Shown one piece after another: positions 1-8,164 of a DNA stretch of 64,000 bases. The notes under the pieces were generated by a model, which had not been told where the DNA came from, searched no databases, and was given only the letters and a program-made list of their open reading frames with translations. Source of the stretch: Bradyrhizobium xenonodulans (GTDB taxonomy: Bacteria; Pseudomonadota; Alphaproteobacteria; Rhizobiales; Xanthobacteraceae). Position 1 is the first letter of the stretch; each line of letters starts with the position of its first letter. The position numbers and the translations under genes are program-made. The stretch lies in assembly GCF_027594865.1 (NCBI RefSeq), contig NZ_CP089391.1, positions 2,758,501 through 2,822,500 on the forward strand. Reading direction: 5' to 3'.

Positions 1-1
1 C

Positions 2-1243
2 GCGCGTGCCTGGCGCCATCGCGGATTGACCGTGCAATGCTTCAAGAGCGGGCCCGATTATATCGATCCGGCCTTTCACGCCGCAGCCACGGGTCGTGCC
101 TCCGTCAACGTCGATAGCTGGGCGATGGATCGCGGCACCATCGCGCATCTTGTCAGCCGCGGCGCTGACGCCGATGTCGTGCTCGCCGAGGGATCGATGG
201 GCCTGTTCGACGGCGTTGCCGCGCGCGGTGTCTCCGGTACCGGTGCGACCGCCGACATCGCGGAGATGCTGGGCTGGCCGGTGGTGCTGGTGATCGATCC
301 ATCGGGACAGGCGCAAACCGCCGCGGCGATCGCCGCAGGCCTTCGCGACTACCGCCCCGGCGTGCGCCTCGCCGGCGTCGTGCTCAATCGCGTTGCCAGC
401 CCGCGCCACCAAGACCTGGTGCGGCGCGCACTCAACGATGCCGGCATCGCCGTGTTCGGCGCACTGCCGCGCCATGCCGAGATCAGCCTGCCGAAACGCC
501 ATCTCGGCCTGGTGCAGGCCGAGGAGCAGGCCGAGATCGGCAAGCTGATCGACGAGGCCGCGCGCTTCGTTGCCGAGCATGTCGATCTCGACGCGGTGCT
601 GCGGTCGGCCGCCAGCTGGTCGCCGCAGCCTGCCGCGAACGGCCTCAACGTGACGCCGCCCGGCCAGCGCATCGCGCTCGCCCGCGATGCCGCGTTCTCG
701 TTCGTCTATCCGCATATGCTGGAAGCCTGGCGCGCGGCGGGCGCGGAGATCTCGACATTCTCGCCACTTGCCGACGAGGCGCCCGACACCAGCGCCGACG
801 TATGCTGGCTGCCCGGCGGCTATCCCGAACTTCATGCCGGCAAGATCGCCGCCAATGCGCGCTTCCGCAAGGGCCTGCGTGCCTTTGCCGAGACACGGCC
901 GGTGCACGGTGAATGCGGAGGCTATATGGTGCTGGGAACCGCTTTGACCGACGCCGACGGTATCAGCCACGAGATGGCGGGCCTGCTCGGACTGGAGACG
1001 AGTTTTGCAAAACGCCGCATGCATCTGGGCTACCGTCTCGCCGCGCTCGCAGCACCCATGCCCGGGCATCAGGCCGGCGCGCGCCTGCGCGGCCACGAGT
1101 TTCACTATTCGACCATCCTTGCGCAGCCCGATACGGCGCTGGCGGTCGTCCACGATGCGACCGGCGCGGTCATCGCCGAGACCGGTTCGCGGCGCGGCTA
1201 CGCCAGCGGCACGTTCTTCCATCTGATCGCGGAGGACCGGTGA
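2..1243 (+). CDS. cobB: Cobyrinate a,c-diamide synthase, 5' end cut by window
   Basis: CobB/CbiA amidates the a- and c-acetate side chains of the corrin ring in the cytoplasm, using ATP and glutamine. The frame is open from base 2, and the first visible residues already belong to the protein (RGLTVQCFKSGPDYIDP, typical of the family shortly after the P-loop), so the true start and the P-loop lie outside the window. The N-terminal half is the dethiobiotin-synthetase-like ATPase domain. The C-terminal half is a class I glutamine amidotransferase with the nucleophile in HGECGGY (Cys codon at 914-916) and a late HEFHYS motif with the paired His. It overlaps cobA by 4 bp (GTGA), so the two are probably translationally coupled. 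Assignment is firm; only the start is missing. Confidence 0.93.
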   Translation, partial: ARAWRHRGLTVQCFKSGPDYIDPAFHAAATGRASVNVDSWAMDRGTIAHLVSRGADADVVLAEGSMGLFDGVAARGVSGTGATADIAEMLGWPVVLVIDPSGQAQTAAAIAAGLRDYRPGVRLAGVVLNRVASPRHQDLVRRALNDAGIAVFGALPRHAEISLPKRHLGLVQAEEQAEIGKLIDEAARFVAEHVDLDAVLRSAASWSPQPAANGLNVTPPGQRIALARDAAFSFVYPHMLEAWRAAGAEISTFSPLADEAPDTSADVCWLPGGYPELHAGKIAANARFRKGLRAFAETRPVHGECGGYMVLGTALTDADGISHEMAGLLGLETSFAKRRMHLGYRLAALAAPMPGHQAGARLRGHEFHYSTILAQPDTALAVVHDATGAVIAETGSRRGYASGTFFHLIAEDR

Positions 1244-1971
1244 GCGGTTTTGTCTCTTTTGTCTCTGCCGGCCCCGGCGATCCCGAGCTGCTCACGGTGA
1301 AGGGCGCCGCGCGGCTGCGCGAGGCCGATGTCGTGCTCTATGACGATCTTGCCTCAGGCGCGATCCTCGACCTGGCCCGGCCCGGCGCCAATCTCGTCGC
1401 GGTGGGCAAGCGGGCAGGGCGGCCGTCGACCAAGCAGCACCACGTCAACCGCCTCTTGGTCGACTATGCCGCAACCGGCGTGCGCGTCGTGCGCCTCAAG
1501 TCGGGCGATGCCGGCATTTTCGGCCGGCTCGAGGAGGAGCTCGAGACGTTGCGCGAAGCCGGCATCGGCTACGAGATCATTCCCGGCGTCACCTCGGCCT
1601 GTGTCGCCGCCGCACAAGCCGGCATTCCCCTGACCCGGCGTCATACCTCGCGCCGGGTTCAGTTCGTGACCGGGGCTGATGTCACCGGCGAGCTGCCGCA
1701 GAACCTCAACTGGGCGGCGCTGGCCGACCCTGAAGCGACCACCGTGGTCTATATGGGCCGGCGCACCTTCCCGGCGCTTGCCGCAAAATTGATCGAGCAC
1801 GGGCTCTCCCCAGCCACCCCGGCGCTGTTCGCCGAATCCCTCGGGCGGTCCGACGAGCGGCTGGTCCGCACCACCATTGCCGAGCTTGCCGAGCAGCTTG
1901 CGCGCGGCGGCGCGGCCTCGACCGCCGCCGTCATCGTGTTCGGTGCGCTGGCGGGGGATTATCCGTCATGA
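1240..1971 (+). CDS. cobA: Uroporphyrinogen-III C-methyltransferase (SUMT)
   Basis: The enzyme methylates uroporphyrinogen III at C2 and C7 with SAM to give precorrin-2, the entry to the corrin (and siroheme) branch. The protein is 243 aa, the normal length of a stand-alone CobA without CysG-type dehydrogenase/ferrochelatase domains. The N-terminal SAGPGDPELLTVKG motif, the VVRLKSGDAGIFGR block and IIPGVTSACVAAA are diagnostic of SUMT. I chose the GTG at 1240, which overlaps the cobB stop, because GGAGG lies 4 nt upstream at 1231-1235. Longer in-frame starts inside cobB give an unrelated Arg-rich sequence and are not credible. Confidence 0.93.
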   Translation: MSGFVSFVSAGPGDPELLTVKGAARLREADVVLYDDLASGAILDLARPGANLVAVGKRAGRPSTKQHHVNRLLVDYAATGVRVVRLKSGDAGIFGRLEEELETLREAGIGYEIIPGVTSACVAAAQAGIPLTRRHTSRRVQFVTGADVTGELPQNLNWAALADPEATTVVYMGRRTFPALAAKLIEHGLSPATPALFAESLGRSDERLVRTTIAELAEQLARGGAASTAAVIVFGALAGDYPS

Positions 1972-2033
1972 TCGCCCCGGCCGCGCCTCGCCCCTTGACG
2001 CCCCGCTGGCGAAAGGGGCACACAGGAGACGCA

Positions 2034-2225
2034 TGGTGCTCGACGCGGCGCAAAGCGCCGGAGCATAATCGGGAATGGGGATGGGCGGACCCAGTTGCGG
2101 CGCCCAAAACCCTAGCCGCCCCCGCGACTGTAAGCGGTGAGGGACTTCGACCAGCCACTGGGCCGCGAGGCTCGGGAAGGCCGGAGTACCCAGTGAACCG
2201 CGAGCCAGGAGACCGGCCGTGCATG
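2034..2225 (+). promoter_or_regulatory. Cobalamin (B12) riboswitch upstream of the CbiM-like gene
   Basis: The 300 bp between cobA and the CbiM-like gene is taken up by an AdoCbl-type riboswitch. Conserved parts visible in order are a GGTGC-like 5' arm near 2034, the CCCCCGCGACTGTAAGCGG segment (about 2119-2138), GCCACTGGG (about 2154-2163), a CGGGAAGGC segment and the B12 box GAGCCAGGAGACCGGCC at about 2202-2218. A 6-bp hairpin at 2239-2256 sits directly before the AGGAAGGA ribosome-binding site at 2257-2264, a plausible expression platform acting on translation. Expected effect: repression of the downstream cob genes when coenzyme B12 is plentiful. Ends are approximate. Confidence 0.9.
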
Positions 2226-2272
2226 TTTTGAGGCCAAGGCCGTCGGGTGTGACGGCAGGAAGGATCTGAGCC

Positions 2273-2950
2273 ATGCATATCGAACCCGGTATAGTGACGG
2301 GCGCCAAGCTCGTGTTGAGTTACGCAACCGGCATCGCCGCAGGCGGCGTTGCCTTGAAGCTCGCGGTCGAGACCGTGCGTGAGCAGGGCGTCGGCTCGTT
2401 CGCGGCGCGGACGCTGGCTACTACAGTCCTCGTCTTCGTCTTCTTCGAGATCCTGCCGCATTTCCCGGTGGGTGTGTCCGAGGTGCACTTCATTCTCGGC
2501 TCGACCTTGTTCCTGCTGTTTGGCGCCGCGCCCGCGGCCTTCGGTCTCGCCTTTGGCCTGCTGCTTCAAGGTGTGTTCTTCGAGCCGCCGGATCTGCCGC
2601 AGTATGGCATGAATGTCACGACGCTGCTGGTGCCGCTGTTCGCGATCCAAGCGATCGCCACGCGGATCATTGCGCGCAACACCGCCTATGTTGACCTCAG
2701 GTATCGCCAGGCACTGGCGTTGTCGACGACCTATCAGGCCGGCGTCATCGCCTGGGTGGCGTTCTGGGCGCTCTATGGCTCCGGCTTTGCGATGAGCAAC
2801 CTCGCCAGCATCGCGACGTTCGCGGCCTCCTATGCGCTGGTCATCGTGATCGAGCCGCTCGTCGATCTCGCCGTGCTGGCGCTGGCGAAGTCGCTGCGGG
2901 GTGTCACGGCGCCCGGCCTCGTCACGCCGCGCCTGCATAACGCGGCTTAA
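2273..2950 (+). CDS. CbiM-like energy-coupling factor transporter permease
   Basis: This 225-aa hydrophobic protein has about six predicted membrane segments (roughly residues 10-30, 45-65, 75-105, 115-130, 155-180, 185-205). It starts MHIEPG, placing a His at position 2 as in CbiM/NikM, where the N-terminal Met-His binds Co2+ or Ni2+. It lies directly under a B12 riboswitch and upstream of cobF and cobT, so cobalt import for corrin synthesis is the likely role. No CbiN, CbiQ or CbiO partner is encoded nearby, so it either works alone, shares an ECF module elsewhere or transports something else. The ATG is supported by AGGAAGGA 8 nt upstream. Confidence 0.75.
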   Translation: MHIEPGIVTGAKLVLSYATGIAAGGVALKLAVETVREQGVGSFAARTLATTVLVFVFFEILPHFPVGVSEVHFILGSTLFLLFGAAPAAFGLAFGLLLQGVFFEPPDLPQYGMNVTTLLVPLFAIQAIATRIIARNTAYVDLRYRQALALSTTYQAGVIAWVAFWALYGSGFAMSNLASIATFAASYALVIVIEPLVDLAVLALAKSLRGVTAPGLVTPRLHNAA

Positions 2951-2970
2951 AGAGACAAGGGGCGGCCGTC

Positions 2971-3738
2971 ATGGCCGCCCCACTCGCGATGCTCACGCTC
3001 TCCCTGATAGGCATCGGTTGCGGCGATCCCGGGCAGCTGACGCGCGCCGCGGTTGCGGCGATCAACGCGGCCGATTTCGTCCTGATCCCGCGCAAGGGGA
3101 GCGCAAAATCCGATCTCGCTGATTTGCGGCGGACGATCTGCGCCGATGTGCTCAGCAACCAAGCCACGCGAATTGCCGAGTTCGATCTTCCCGTGCGCGA
3201 CGCCGCTGAAGCGGATTATCGCAAGGGCGTGGACGATTGGCATGATGCCGTGGCAGCAAGCTGGTCGCGGACGATCGCAGATCGTCTCGGAAGCGAAGGC
3301 AAGGTTGCGCTGCTGATCTGGGGCGATCCCTCGCTCTACGATTCCTCGCTACGCATCGCGCGCCGGCTCAATCCGTTGCCTCACATCGAAGTCATCCCCG
3401 GCATCACCTCGATCCAGGCGCTGTGCGCGGCGCATGCGCTGCCGCTCAACGACATCGGTGAGCCTTTTCTCGTCACGACGGGGCGTCGCTTGCGCGAAGG
3501 CGGCTGGCCCTCGGGCGTCGATACCGTGGTCGTGATGCTCGACGGCGGCACGGCGTTCCAGTCGCTCGATCCGGAGGGCTTGCAGATCTGGTGGGGCGCC
3601 TATCTCGGTATGCCCGATCAGATCGTCATGTCCGGCGTCCTTGCCGAGGTTGGCCCGCATATTGTCGCGATGCGGCAAGAGGCGCGCGAGCGGCATGGCT
3701 GGATCATGGACAGCTACATTCTCAAGCGCAGGCCGTAA
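2971..3738 (+). CDS. cobF: Precorrin-6A synthase (deacetylating)
   Basis: CobF methylates precorrin-5 at C1 and releases the extruded acetyl group, giving precorrin-6A in the aerobic (oxygen-dependent) cobalamin pathway. The 255-aa protein has the tetrapyrrole methylase signature: GIGCGDPGQLT near the N-terminus, VALLIWGDPSLYDSS in the middle and VIPGITSIQALCAAH for SAM and substrate binding. The start is the ATG at 2971, 20 bp after the CbiM-like gene; a second ATG at 2989 is possible. It lies in the same transcription unit as the CbiM-like gene and cobT. Presence of CobF marks the pathway as aerobic. Confidence 0.92.
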   Translation: MAAPLAMLTLSLIGIGCGDPGQLTRAAVAAINAADFVLIPRKGSAKSDLADLRRTICADVLSNQATRIAEFDLPVRDAAEADYRKGVDDWHDAVAASWSRTIADRLGSEGKVALLIWGDPSLYDSSLRIARRLNPLPHIEVIPGITSIQALCAAHALPLNDIGEPFLVTTGRRLREGGWPSGVDTVVVMLDGGTAFQSLDPEGLQIWWGAYLGMPDQIVMSGVLAEVGPHIVAMRQEARERHGWIMDSYILKRRP

Positions 3739-3748
3739 GCGAGGCAGC

Positions 3749-4801
3749 ATGCTCCCCGAATGGGTTTACAAGAAGTGCGCCGAGATTTCTGCCGTCCATC
3801 GCGAGATGGCGATCGAGCGCCAGGCGCAGCTGACAAAGCCGACCGGTGCGCTCGGCCGGCTCGAGCAGTTCGCGATCGAGCTTGCAGGCCTGCAGGCGAC
3901 CGAGCAGCCACGTGCTGCGCGGGTGCCGATCATCATCTTTGCCGGCGATCACGGCATCGTCGCGCAGGGCGTCTCGGCCTATCCGCAGGCCGTGACCATC
4001 GCGATGATGGCGAATTTCGCCTCTGGCGGCGCCGCGATCTCGGTGTTGGCGCGTGAGCTTGGCTCCAGCCTGGAAGTCGTCGACGCCGGCACGCTGGCGT
4101 CGGAGGAGATGGCCGGAATCGTCACCGATAAGCCGCGCAGCGGCACGCGCGACTTCAGCGTCGAAGCCGCGCTCACGCCGGCGGAGCTGGCATTCGCTTT
4201 TGAAACCGGTCGGCGCGCGGTTGCGCGCGCGGAGGCACAACAACCTGATCTCCTGATCTTCGGCGAGATGGGCATCGGCAACACCACGACATCGGCGGCG
4301 ATTGCGGCGTGCCTGCTCGGCCTGAGCGCGGAGGAGATCGCAGGCAGCGGCACCGGTATCGATGCGGCCGGGCGTGCGCATAAGGCGGGCGTGATCGATG
4401 CAGCGATTGCGCGTCACGGCGTTGCGGGTGCTGCGCCCGAAAAAGTCCTCTGTGCCGTCGGCGGCCTCGAAATCGCGGCGATCTGCGGCGCCATTATTGC
4501 GGCCGCGCGGCGCCGCATCCCTGTGTTGATCGACGGCTTCATAGTCTCGGTTGCGGCGCTGGCAGCGGTGCGGCTGAACCCGTCCTGTCAACCGTTCCTG
4601 TTGCCGTCGCATCAATCGGCGGAGCAGGGGCATCGGCTGGTGCTGCGCGCGCTGAACGTGCAGCCGCTGATCAGCCTCGATCTCAGGCTCGGCGAGGGAT
4701 CGGGTGCCGCCATCGCGCTGCCGCTGGTGCGGCTCGCGTGCAGCCTTCACAACGGCATGGCGACGTTCGCGCAGGCCAATGTGCCGGATCGGCCCAACTG
4801 A
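3749..4801 (+). CDS. cobT: Nicotinate-nucleotide--dimethylbenzimidazole phosphoribosyltransferase
   Basis: This enzyme (CobT in enterobacteria, CobU in the Pseudomonas denitrificans naming) makes alpha-ribazole phosphate from nicotinate mononucleotide and dimethylbenzimidazole for assembly of the lower ligand. The 350-aa protein shows KPTGALGRLE near residue 30, GDHGIVAQGVSAYPQAVT, FGEMGIGNTTTSAAI, a VGGLEIAAICGAI block and a C-terminal LRLGEGSGAA motif carrying the catalytic Glu region. The ATG at 3749 lies 11 bp after the cobF stop; upstream in-frame ATGs fall inside cobF. It ends 6 bp from the convergent phosphatase gene, with no room for a strong terminator between them. Confidence 0.94.
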   Translation: MLPEWVYKKCAEISAVHREMAIERQAQLTKPTGALGRLEQFAIELAGLQATEQPRAARVPIIIFAGDHGIVAQGVSAYPQAVTIAMMANFASGGAAISVLARELGSSLEVVDAGTLASEEMAGIVTDKPRSGTRDFSVEAALTPAELAFAFETGRRAVARAEAQQPDLLIFGEMGIGNTTTSAAIAACLLGLSAEEIAGSGTGIDAAGRAHKAGVIDAAIARHGVAGAAPEKVLCAVGGLEIAAICGAIIAAARRRIPVLIDGFIVSVAALAAVRLNPSCQPFLLPSHQSAEQGHRLVLRALNVQPLISLDLRLGEGSGAAIALPLVRLACSLHNGMATFAQANVPDRPN

Positions 4802-4807
4802 TCCGGC

Positions 4808-5380
4808 TCAGGCTACACGCTGATTGACCGAGACGACGCGCCAGCCGGTCGCGAGCCGATCGATCCGGGTCAGCGACAGCGGATCGATCACGAAGCGCAG
4901 CGCCGCTTGCGGTGTGAGATCCAGCGCGACGCACAGCGCGGCGCGGATGGTGCCGGAATGCACGACCAGCGTTGCGGCGCCGGCGCCGATCTGCGATAGA
5001 CCGCGCCGGACGCGCGCGACCTGATCCTCAAAGCTTTCGCCGCCCGGCGGCTTTCCGCGCGCCGGATCGCTCCAGAATTGCGCATAGTCCCCGCCACCGG
5101 TCGCGGCCAGTTCGTCATGATTCCGGCCGGTCCAGTCGCCAAAATTCTGCTCGCTGAATTCGGGCACCAACCTGGGCTCGAGCCCAAGTGCACGCGCGGT
5201 CTCGACCGTGCGCCGCGATGGGCTGGCGTAGCTCGCGGCATCCTGCGGCAGGCGCTGCCGCAACGCTTCCAGTTGCGGGCGATCGCCGAGATCAGCCGGC
5301 GCGTCGGTGGCATGGATCGTCCCTTTGACGCCGTCGACGGGCGCATGCCGTACCAGCCAGAGGAAGGTCTCGCCTTCCAT
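4808..5380 (-). CDS. Histidine phosphatase family protein, CobC-like
   Basis: This 190-aa member of the phosphoglycerate-mutase-like superfamily has the catalytic LVRHAP motif at the N-terminus, SPSRRTVETARALG, FGDWTGRNHDEL and the second catalytic His in VVHSGTIRAAL. Next to cobT, the likely role is alpha-ribazole-phosphate phosphatase (CobC), but the family is broad and sequence alone does not fix the substrate. The start at 5380 is preferred because GGAG lies 6 nt upstream; the in-frame ATG at 5386 has that GGAG directly against it, leaving no spacing. It is transcribed away from the second B12 riboswitch and converges on cobT. Confidence 0.8.
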   Translation of the reverse strand: MEGETFLWLVRHAPVDGVKGTIHATDAPADLGDRPQLEALRQRLPQDAASYASPSRRTVETARALGLEPRLVPEFSEQNFGDWTGRNHDELAATGGGDYAQFWSDPARGKPPGGESFEDQVARVRRGLSQIGAGAATLVVHSGTIRAALCVALDLTPQAALRFVIDPLSLTRIDRLATGWRVVSVNQRVA

Positions 5381-5444
5381 GCTCATCTCCAAGGAAGTTA
5401 ATAAGGAAGTTGGTCGCTGTGGCAATAACGCCGCAGCTTGCACA

Positions 5445-5474
5445 TTGACTCCGTCTTGATCGTAATCCTAGATG
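5445..5474 (+). promoter_or_regulatory. Candidate sigma-70 promoter for the riboswitch/TonB receptor unit
   Basis: TTGACT at 5445-5450 and TAGATG at 5469-5474 are separated by 18 bp. They lie just before the riboswitch, so transcription would begin at its 5' edge near 5481. The -35 is good and the -10 only moderate. Confidence 0.45.
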
Positions 5475-5479
5475 TTCGC

Positions 5480-5655
5480 GACGGTTTCCCCGCGAGGGGA
5501 TGAAAAGGGAATGCGGTGCGGGGACCTTGTCCCCAATGCCGCGGCTGCCCCCGCAACTGTAAGCGGCGAATCTTGCGTCACGAGCCACTGGGTATCTCGG
5601 TCCCGGGAAGGCGACGCAAGGTGTTGACCCGCGAGCCAGGAGACCTGCCGTCAGC
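5480..5655 (+). promoter_or_regulatory. Cobalamin (B12) riboswitch upstream of the TonB-dependent receptor
   Basis: This is a second AdoCbl-type riboswitch. It shows ACGGTTTCCCCGCGAGGGG at the 5' side, a GAAAAGGGAATGCGGTG segment, CCCCCGCAACTGTAAGCGG (about 5549-5567), GCCACTGGG (about 5584-5592), a CGGGAAGGC segment and the B12 box GAGCCAGGAGACCTGCC at about 5633-5650. About 127 nt of leader separate it from the receptor start at 5783; within this, 5696-5726 can form hairpins that may be the expression platform. The intergenic space 5381-5782 holds nothing else I can support. Confidence 0.92.
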
Positions 5656-5782
5656 CGTGGTCACACGCGAAGATGTCGGTCGGGGAGTACAGACATTCGG
5701 CTTCATCGGAAGGCTGAAAGGCCGAAGATGGGACCTTGGTTCGCTGTGACGTGCCACTGACGTCATACCGAGGTCCAAAACC

Positions 5783-8152
5783 GTGTTGTCCATTCGTATC
5801 GTACGACCGCGCCGCTTCCTGCTCGCTTCCGCTGCGCTCACGTCGTTTGTCGCCGCCGATATGCCTGCCGCCCTGGCGCAGCAGGTCCGCGATACCCTGC
5901 CGCCGGTCGAAGTATCGCCGGCCGAGGCCCGCAAGCAGACGCGGCCGGCCGGCCGGGAAGCGCAGAGAGCCCGCCGTGCGTCGTCGCGCAGGTCCGCTGG
6001 CACAGCGGCAGCGCCAAAGCCCGCGGTGCCGGGCCCGTCCGTACACACACAGGCGACGACACCGCTCAACAGCAACGCGGTCGCGACTAGCGCCTCGCGG
6101 CTCGGTCTGACGGTGCGGGAGACGCCCGCGACCGTCGAGGTGATCTCGGCCGAGACCATGCGCGAGCAGGGATATCGCACCGTCTCCGAGGTGGCGCAGG
6201 GCGCAGTCGGCGTCACATCCGGCGACAATCCGGGGGAGCCCGCGGCCTTCTCCATGCGTGGCTTCACCAACAGCCAGATCAACACGCTCTACAACGGCAT
6301 CAAGATCGGTCCGCAGAACATGACCTCGCGGATTACCGACACCGCCAATCTGGAAGCCGTGGAATTCCTGAAAGGTCCGGCCTCGCTGATGTCGGGCGAG
6401 GGCGCCGCCGGCGGCGCGATCAATTTCGTCACCAAGGCACCGCACACGGGGCCGATCCGGAACGAAGCTGATTTCTCCTGGGACTCGCTCAACTCGTTCC
6501 GTGCCCACTATGGCTCGGGCGGCAGCACCAATGTGCAGGGGCTGGACTACCGCTTCGATGTCAGCCGCTCCTCGCTCAACGGCTTTGCCGACGACACCAA
6601 TACCAAGACGCTGGACGTCTCCGGCCAGCTCAACTACCGCATCTCAGACAGCCTCAAGATCTGGGGCGCGATCGAGTATCGCGAGGACCGCTCGAAGGCC
6701 TATTGGGGCGCGCCGCTGGTGCCGGTCGCGTTCAGCGGCTCGCATGCGACCAGCGGCATCGTCTCCGGCAATTACGTCTCGAACTACAACGGAACCAACC
6801 TCGGCGCGGTCACCATCGACGACCGTACCTTCAACACCAACTACAATGTCCTCGACAACCGCAATGTCGCACAGGAAGTGTGGCTCCGTGGCGGCTTCGA
6901 GCTGAAGCTGGCGCCCGACCTGACGCTGAAGAGCCAGGCCTATGGCTATGGCGCCGAGCGCACCTGGTTCAACAACGAGGTCGAGGCGTTCAATTCCGGC
7001 ACGAACCTCGTTGATCGCGAGCGCTTCTATGTCGCACACAGCCAGCGCCTCGTCGGCAACATCACCGACCTGATCTGGGACGCGAACATCGCAGGTCTCG
7101 ATAACCGGCTGGTCACGACGCTGTCGTCAAGCTACCTCGATTTCGTCAGGCCGGGCGCGGCGAACTTCCCCGGCGATTCCGTTTCTCTCGTCAATCCGAA
7201 CCGCGGCTTTTACGGCCTGCTGACGACGCAACAGCAGACCGCGCGCATCGACAACGAGGCGCTGTCATTCGAGGATCGGCTGAAGCTGACGCGCAGCTTC
7301 GCGCTGGTCGGCGGTCTCCGCGTCGAGCACATCGGGCTCGACCGCAACTCGACCGACAAGAACGGCCTGGAGAAGGCAGGATTCCCGTATTCGAAAGACT
7401 GGGCGCCCGTGACCGGTCGTATCGGCTACACTTGGGAAGCAGTTCCCGGCTTGACCTTCTACAGCCAGTACGCAACCGGTGCGGACGTGGCCGCCAACAA
7501 CATCTTCCTGCTCCTTCCAACCCAGCCGCTCGACCTGACGACCGCGCGCACCTATGAGACCGGCGTCAAGCACCTGTTCTGGGACAACCGGGCGGAATGG
7601 TCGTTCTCGGCCTACGACATCCTGCGCAAGAACGTCTATGCGGCGGCCGGCGGCATGCTGCTCAACATCGCCGGGCGGCAGGAGTCGAAAGGTGTGGAGC
7701 TCGCCGCTTCGGTCCGCCCGATCGAGCCGCTACGTCTCTGGGGCAGCATCGCCTATGTCGATGCACGCTACGTCGATTACAATTTCGTCGGCGGCTCGTT
7801 CTCCGGCAACACGCCGCCGAACGTGCCGCGCATCGTTGCCAATGCCGGCGCGTCCTGGCGCTTTTTCACGCCCTGGCCGGTGGAGCTCGGCATCACCGGC
7901 CGCCATGTCGGCGACCGCTACAACACCGATGCCAATGTCGTGACGATGAAGGCGTACACCGTCGCCGACGTCTATGCCTTCGTCGACATCCCCAAGACCG
8001 TGTTCAATGCGGTCGAGCAGGCGCGCCTGACGTTCCGCGTGCGCAACATCACCGACAAGCGCTACGCGATCTGGGGCGATCCGTTCTATCCCGACCAGAT
8101 CCTGCTGGGCGCCCCCCGCACCTACGAACTCTCGGCGGCGTTCAAATGGTAG
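5783..8152 (+). CDS. TonB-dependent siderophore-type receptor
   Basis: This outer-membrane gated channel has 789 aa. Residues 1-32 form a signal peptide ending PAALA, followed by a TonB-box-like LPPVEVSP (about 39-46) and an unusual Arg/Ala/Pro-rich stretch to about residue 95. A plug domain follows (TVRETPATVEVISAETMREQG, SMRGFTNSQINTLYNG, VEFLKGPASLMSGEGAAGGAINFVTK), then a beta-barrel ending in a C-terminal Trp, the usual Bam signal. The start is a GTG at 5783 with GAGG 9 nt upstream. The sequence style is that of ferric-siderophore receptors, yet the gene is under a B12 riboswitch and is followed after 12 bp by a PepSY protein. The ligand may be a corrinoid or a cobalt chelate rather than iron. 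Confidence 0.88.
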   Translation: MLSIRIVRPRRFLLASAALTSFVAADMPAALAQQVRDTLPPVEVSPAEARKQTRPAGREAQRARRASSRRSAGTAAAPKPAVPGPSVHTQATTPLNSNAVATSASRLGLTVRETPATVEVISAETMREQGYRTVSEVAQGAVGVTSGDNPGEPAAFSMRGFTNSQINTLYNGIKIGPQNMTSRITDTANLEAVEFLKGPASLMSGEGAAGGAINFVTKAPHTGPIRNEADFSWDSLNSFRAHYGSGGSTNVQGLDYRFDVSRSSLNGFADDTNTKTLDVSGQLNYRISDSLKIWGAIEYREDRSKAYWGAPLVPVAFSGSHATSGIVSGNYVSNYNGTNLGAVTIDDRTFNTNYNVLDNRNVAQEVWLRGGFELKLAPDLTLKSQAYGYGAERTWFNNEVEAFNSGTNLVDRERFYVAHSQRLVGNITDLIWDANIAGLDNRLVTTLSSSYLDFVRPGAANFPGDSVSLVNPNRGFYGLLTTQQQTARIDNEALSFEDRLKLTRSFALVGGLRVEHIGLDRNSTDKNGLEKAGFPYSKDWAPVTGRIGYTWEAVPGLTFYSQYATGADVAANNIFLLLPTQPLDLTTARTYETGVKHLFWDNRAEWSFSAYDILRKNVYAAAGGMLLNIAGRQESKGVELAASVRPIEPLRLWGSIAYVDARYVDYNFVGGSFSGNTPPNVPRIVANAGASWRFFTPWPVELGITGRHVGDRYNTDANVVTMKAYTVADVYAFVDIPKTVFNAVEQARLTFRVRNITDKRYAIWGDPFYPDQILLGAPRTYELSAAFKW

Positions 8153-8164
8153 GGCGCTGACCAC

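Noticed and set aside
1995..2023. TTGACG as a -35 element before the first riboswitch
   Set aside because: No acceptable -10 hexamer at 16-18 bp; the gene may instead be transcribed from upstream cob genes or from a promoter not recognised here.
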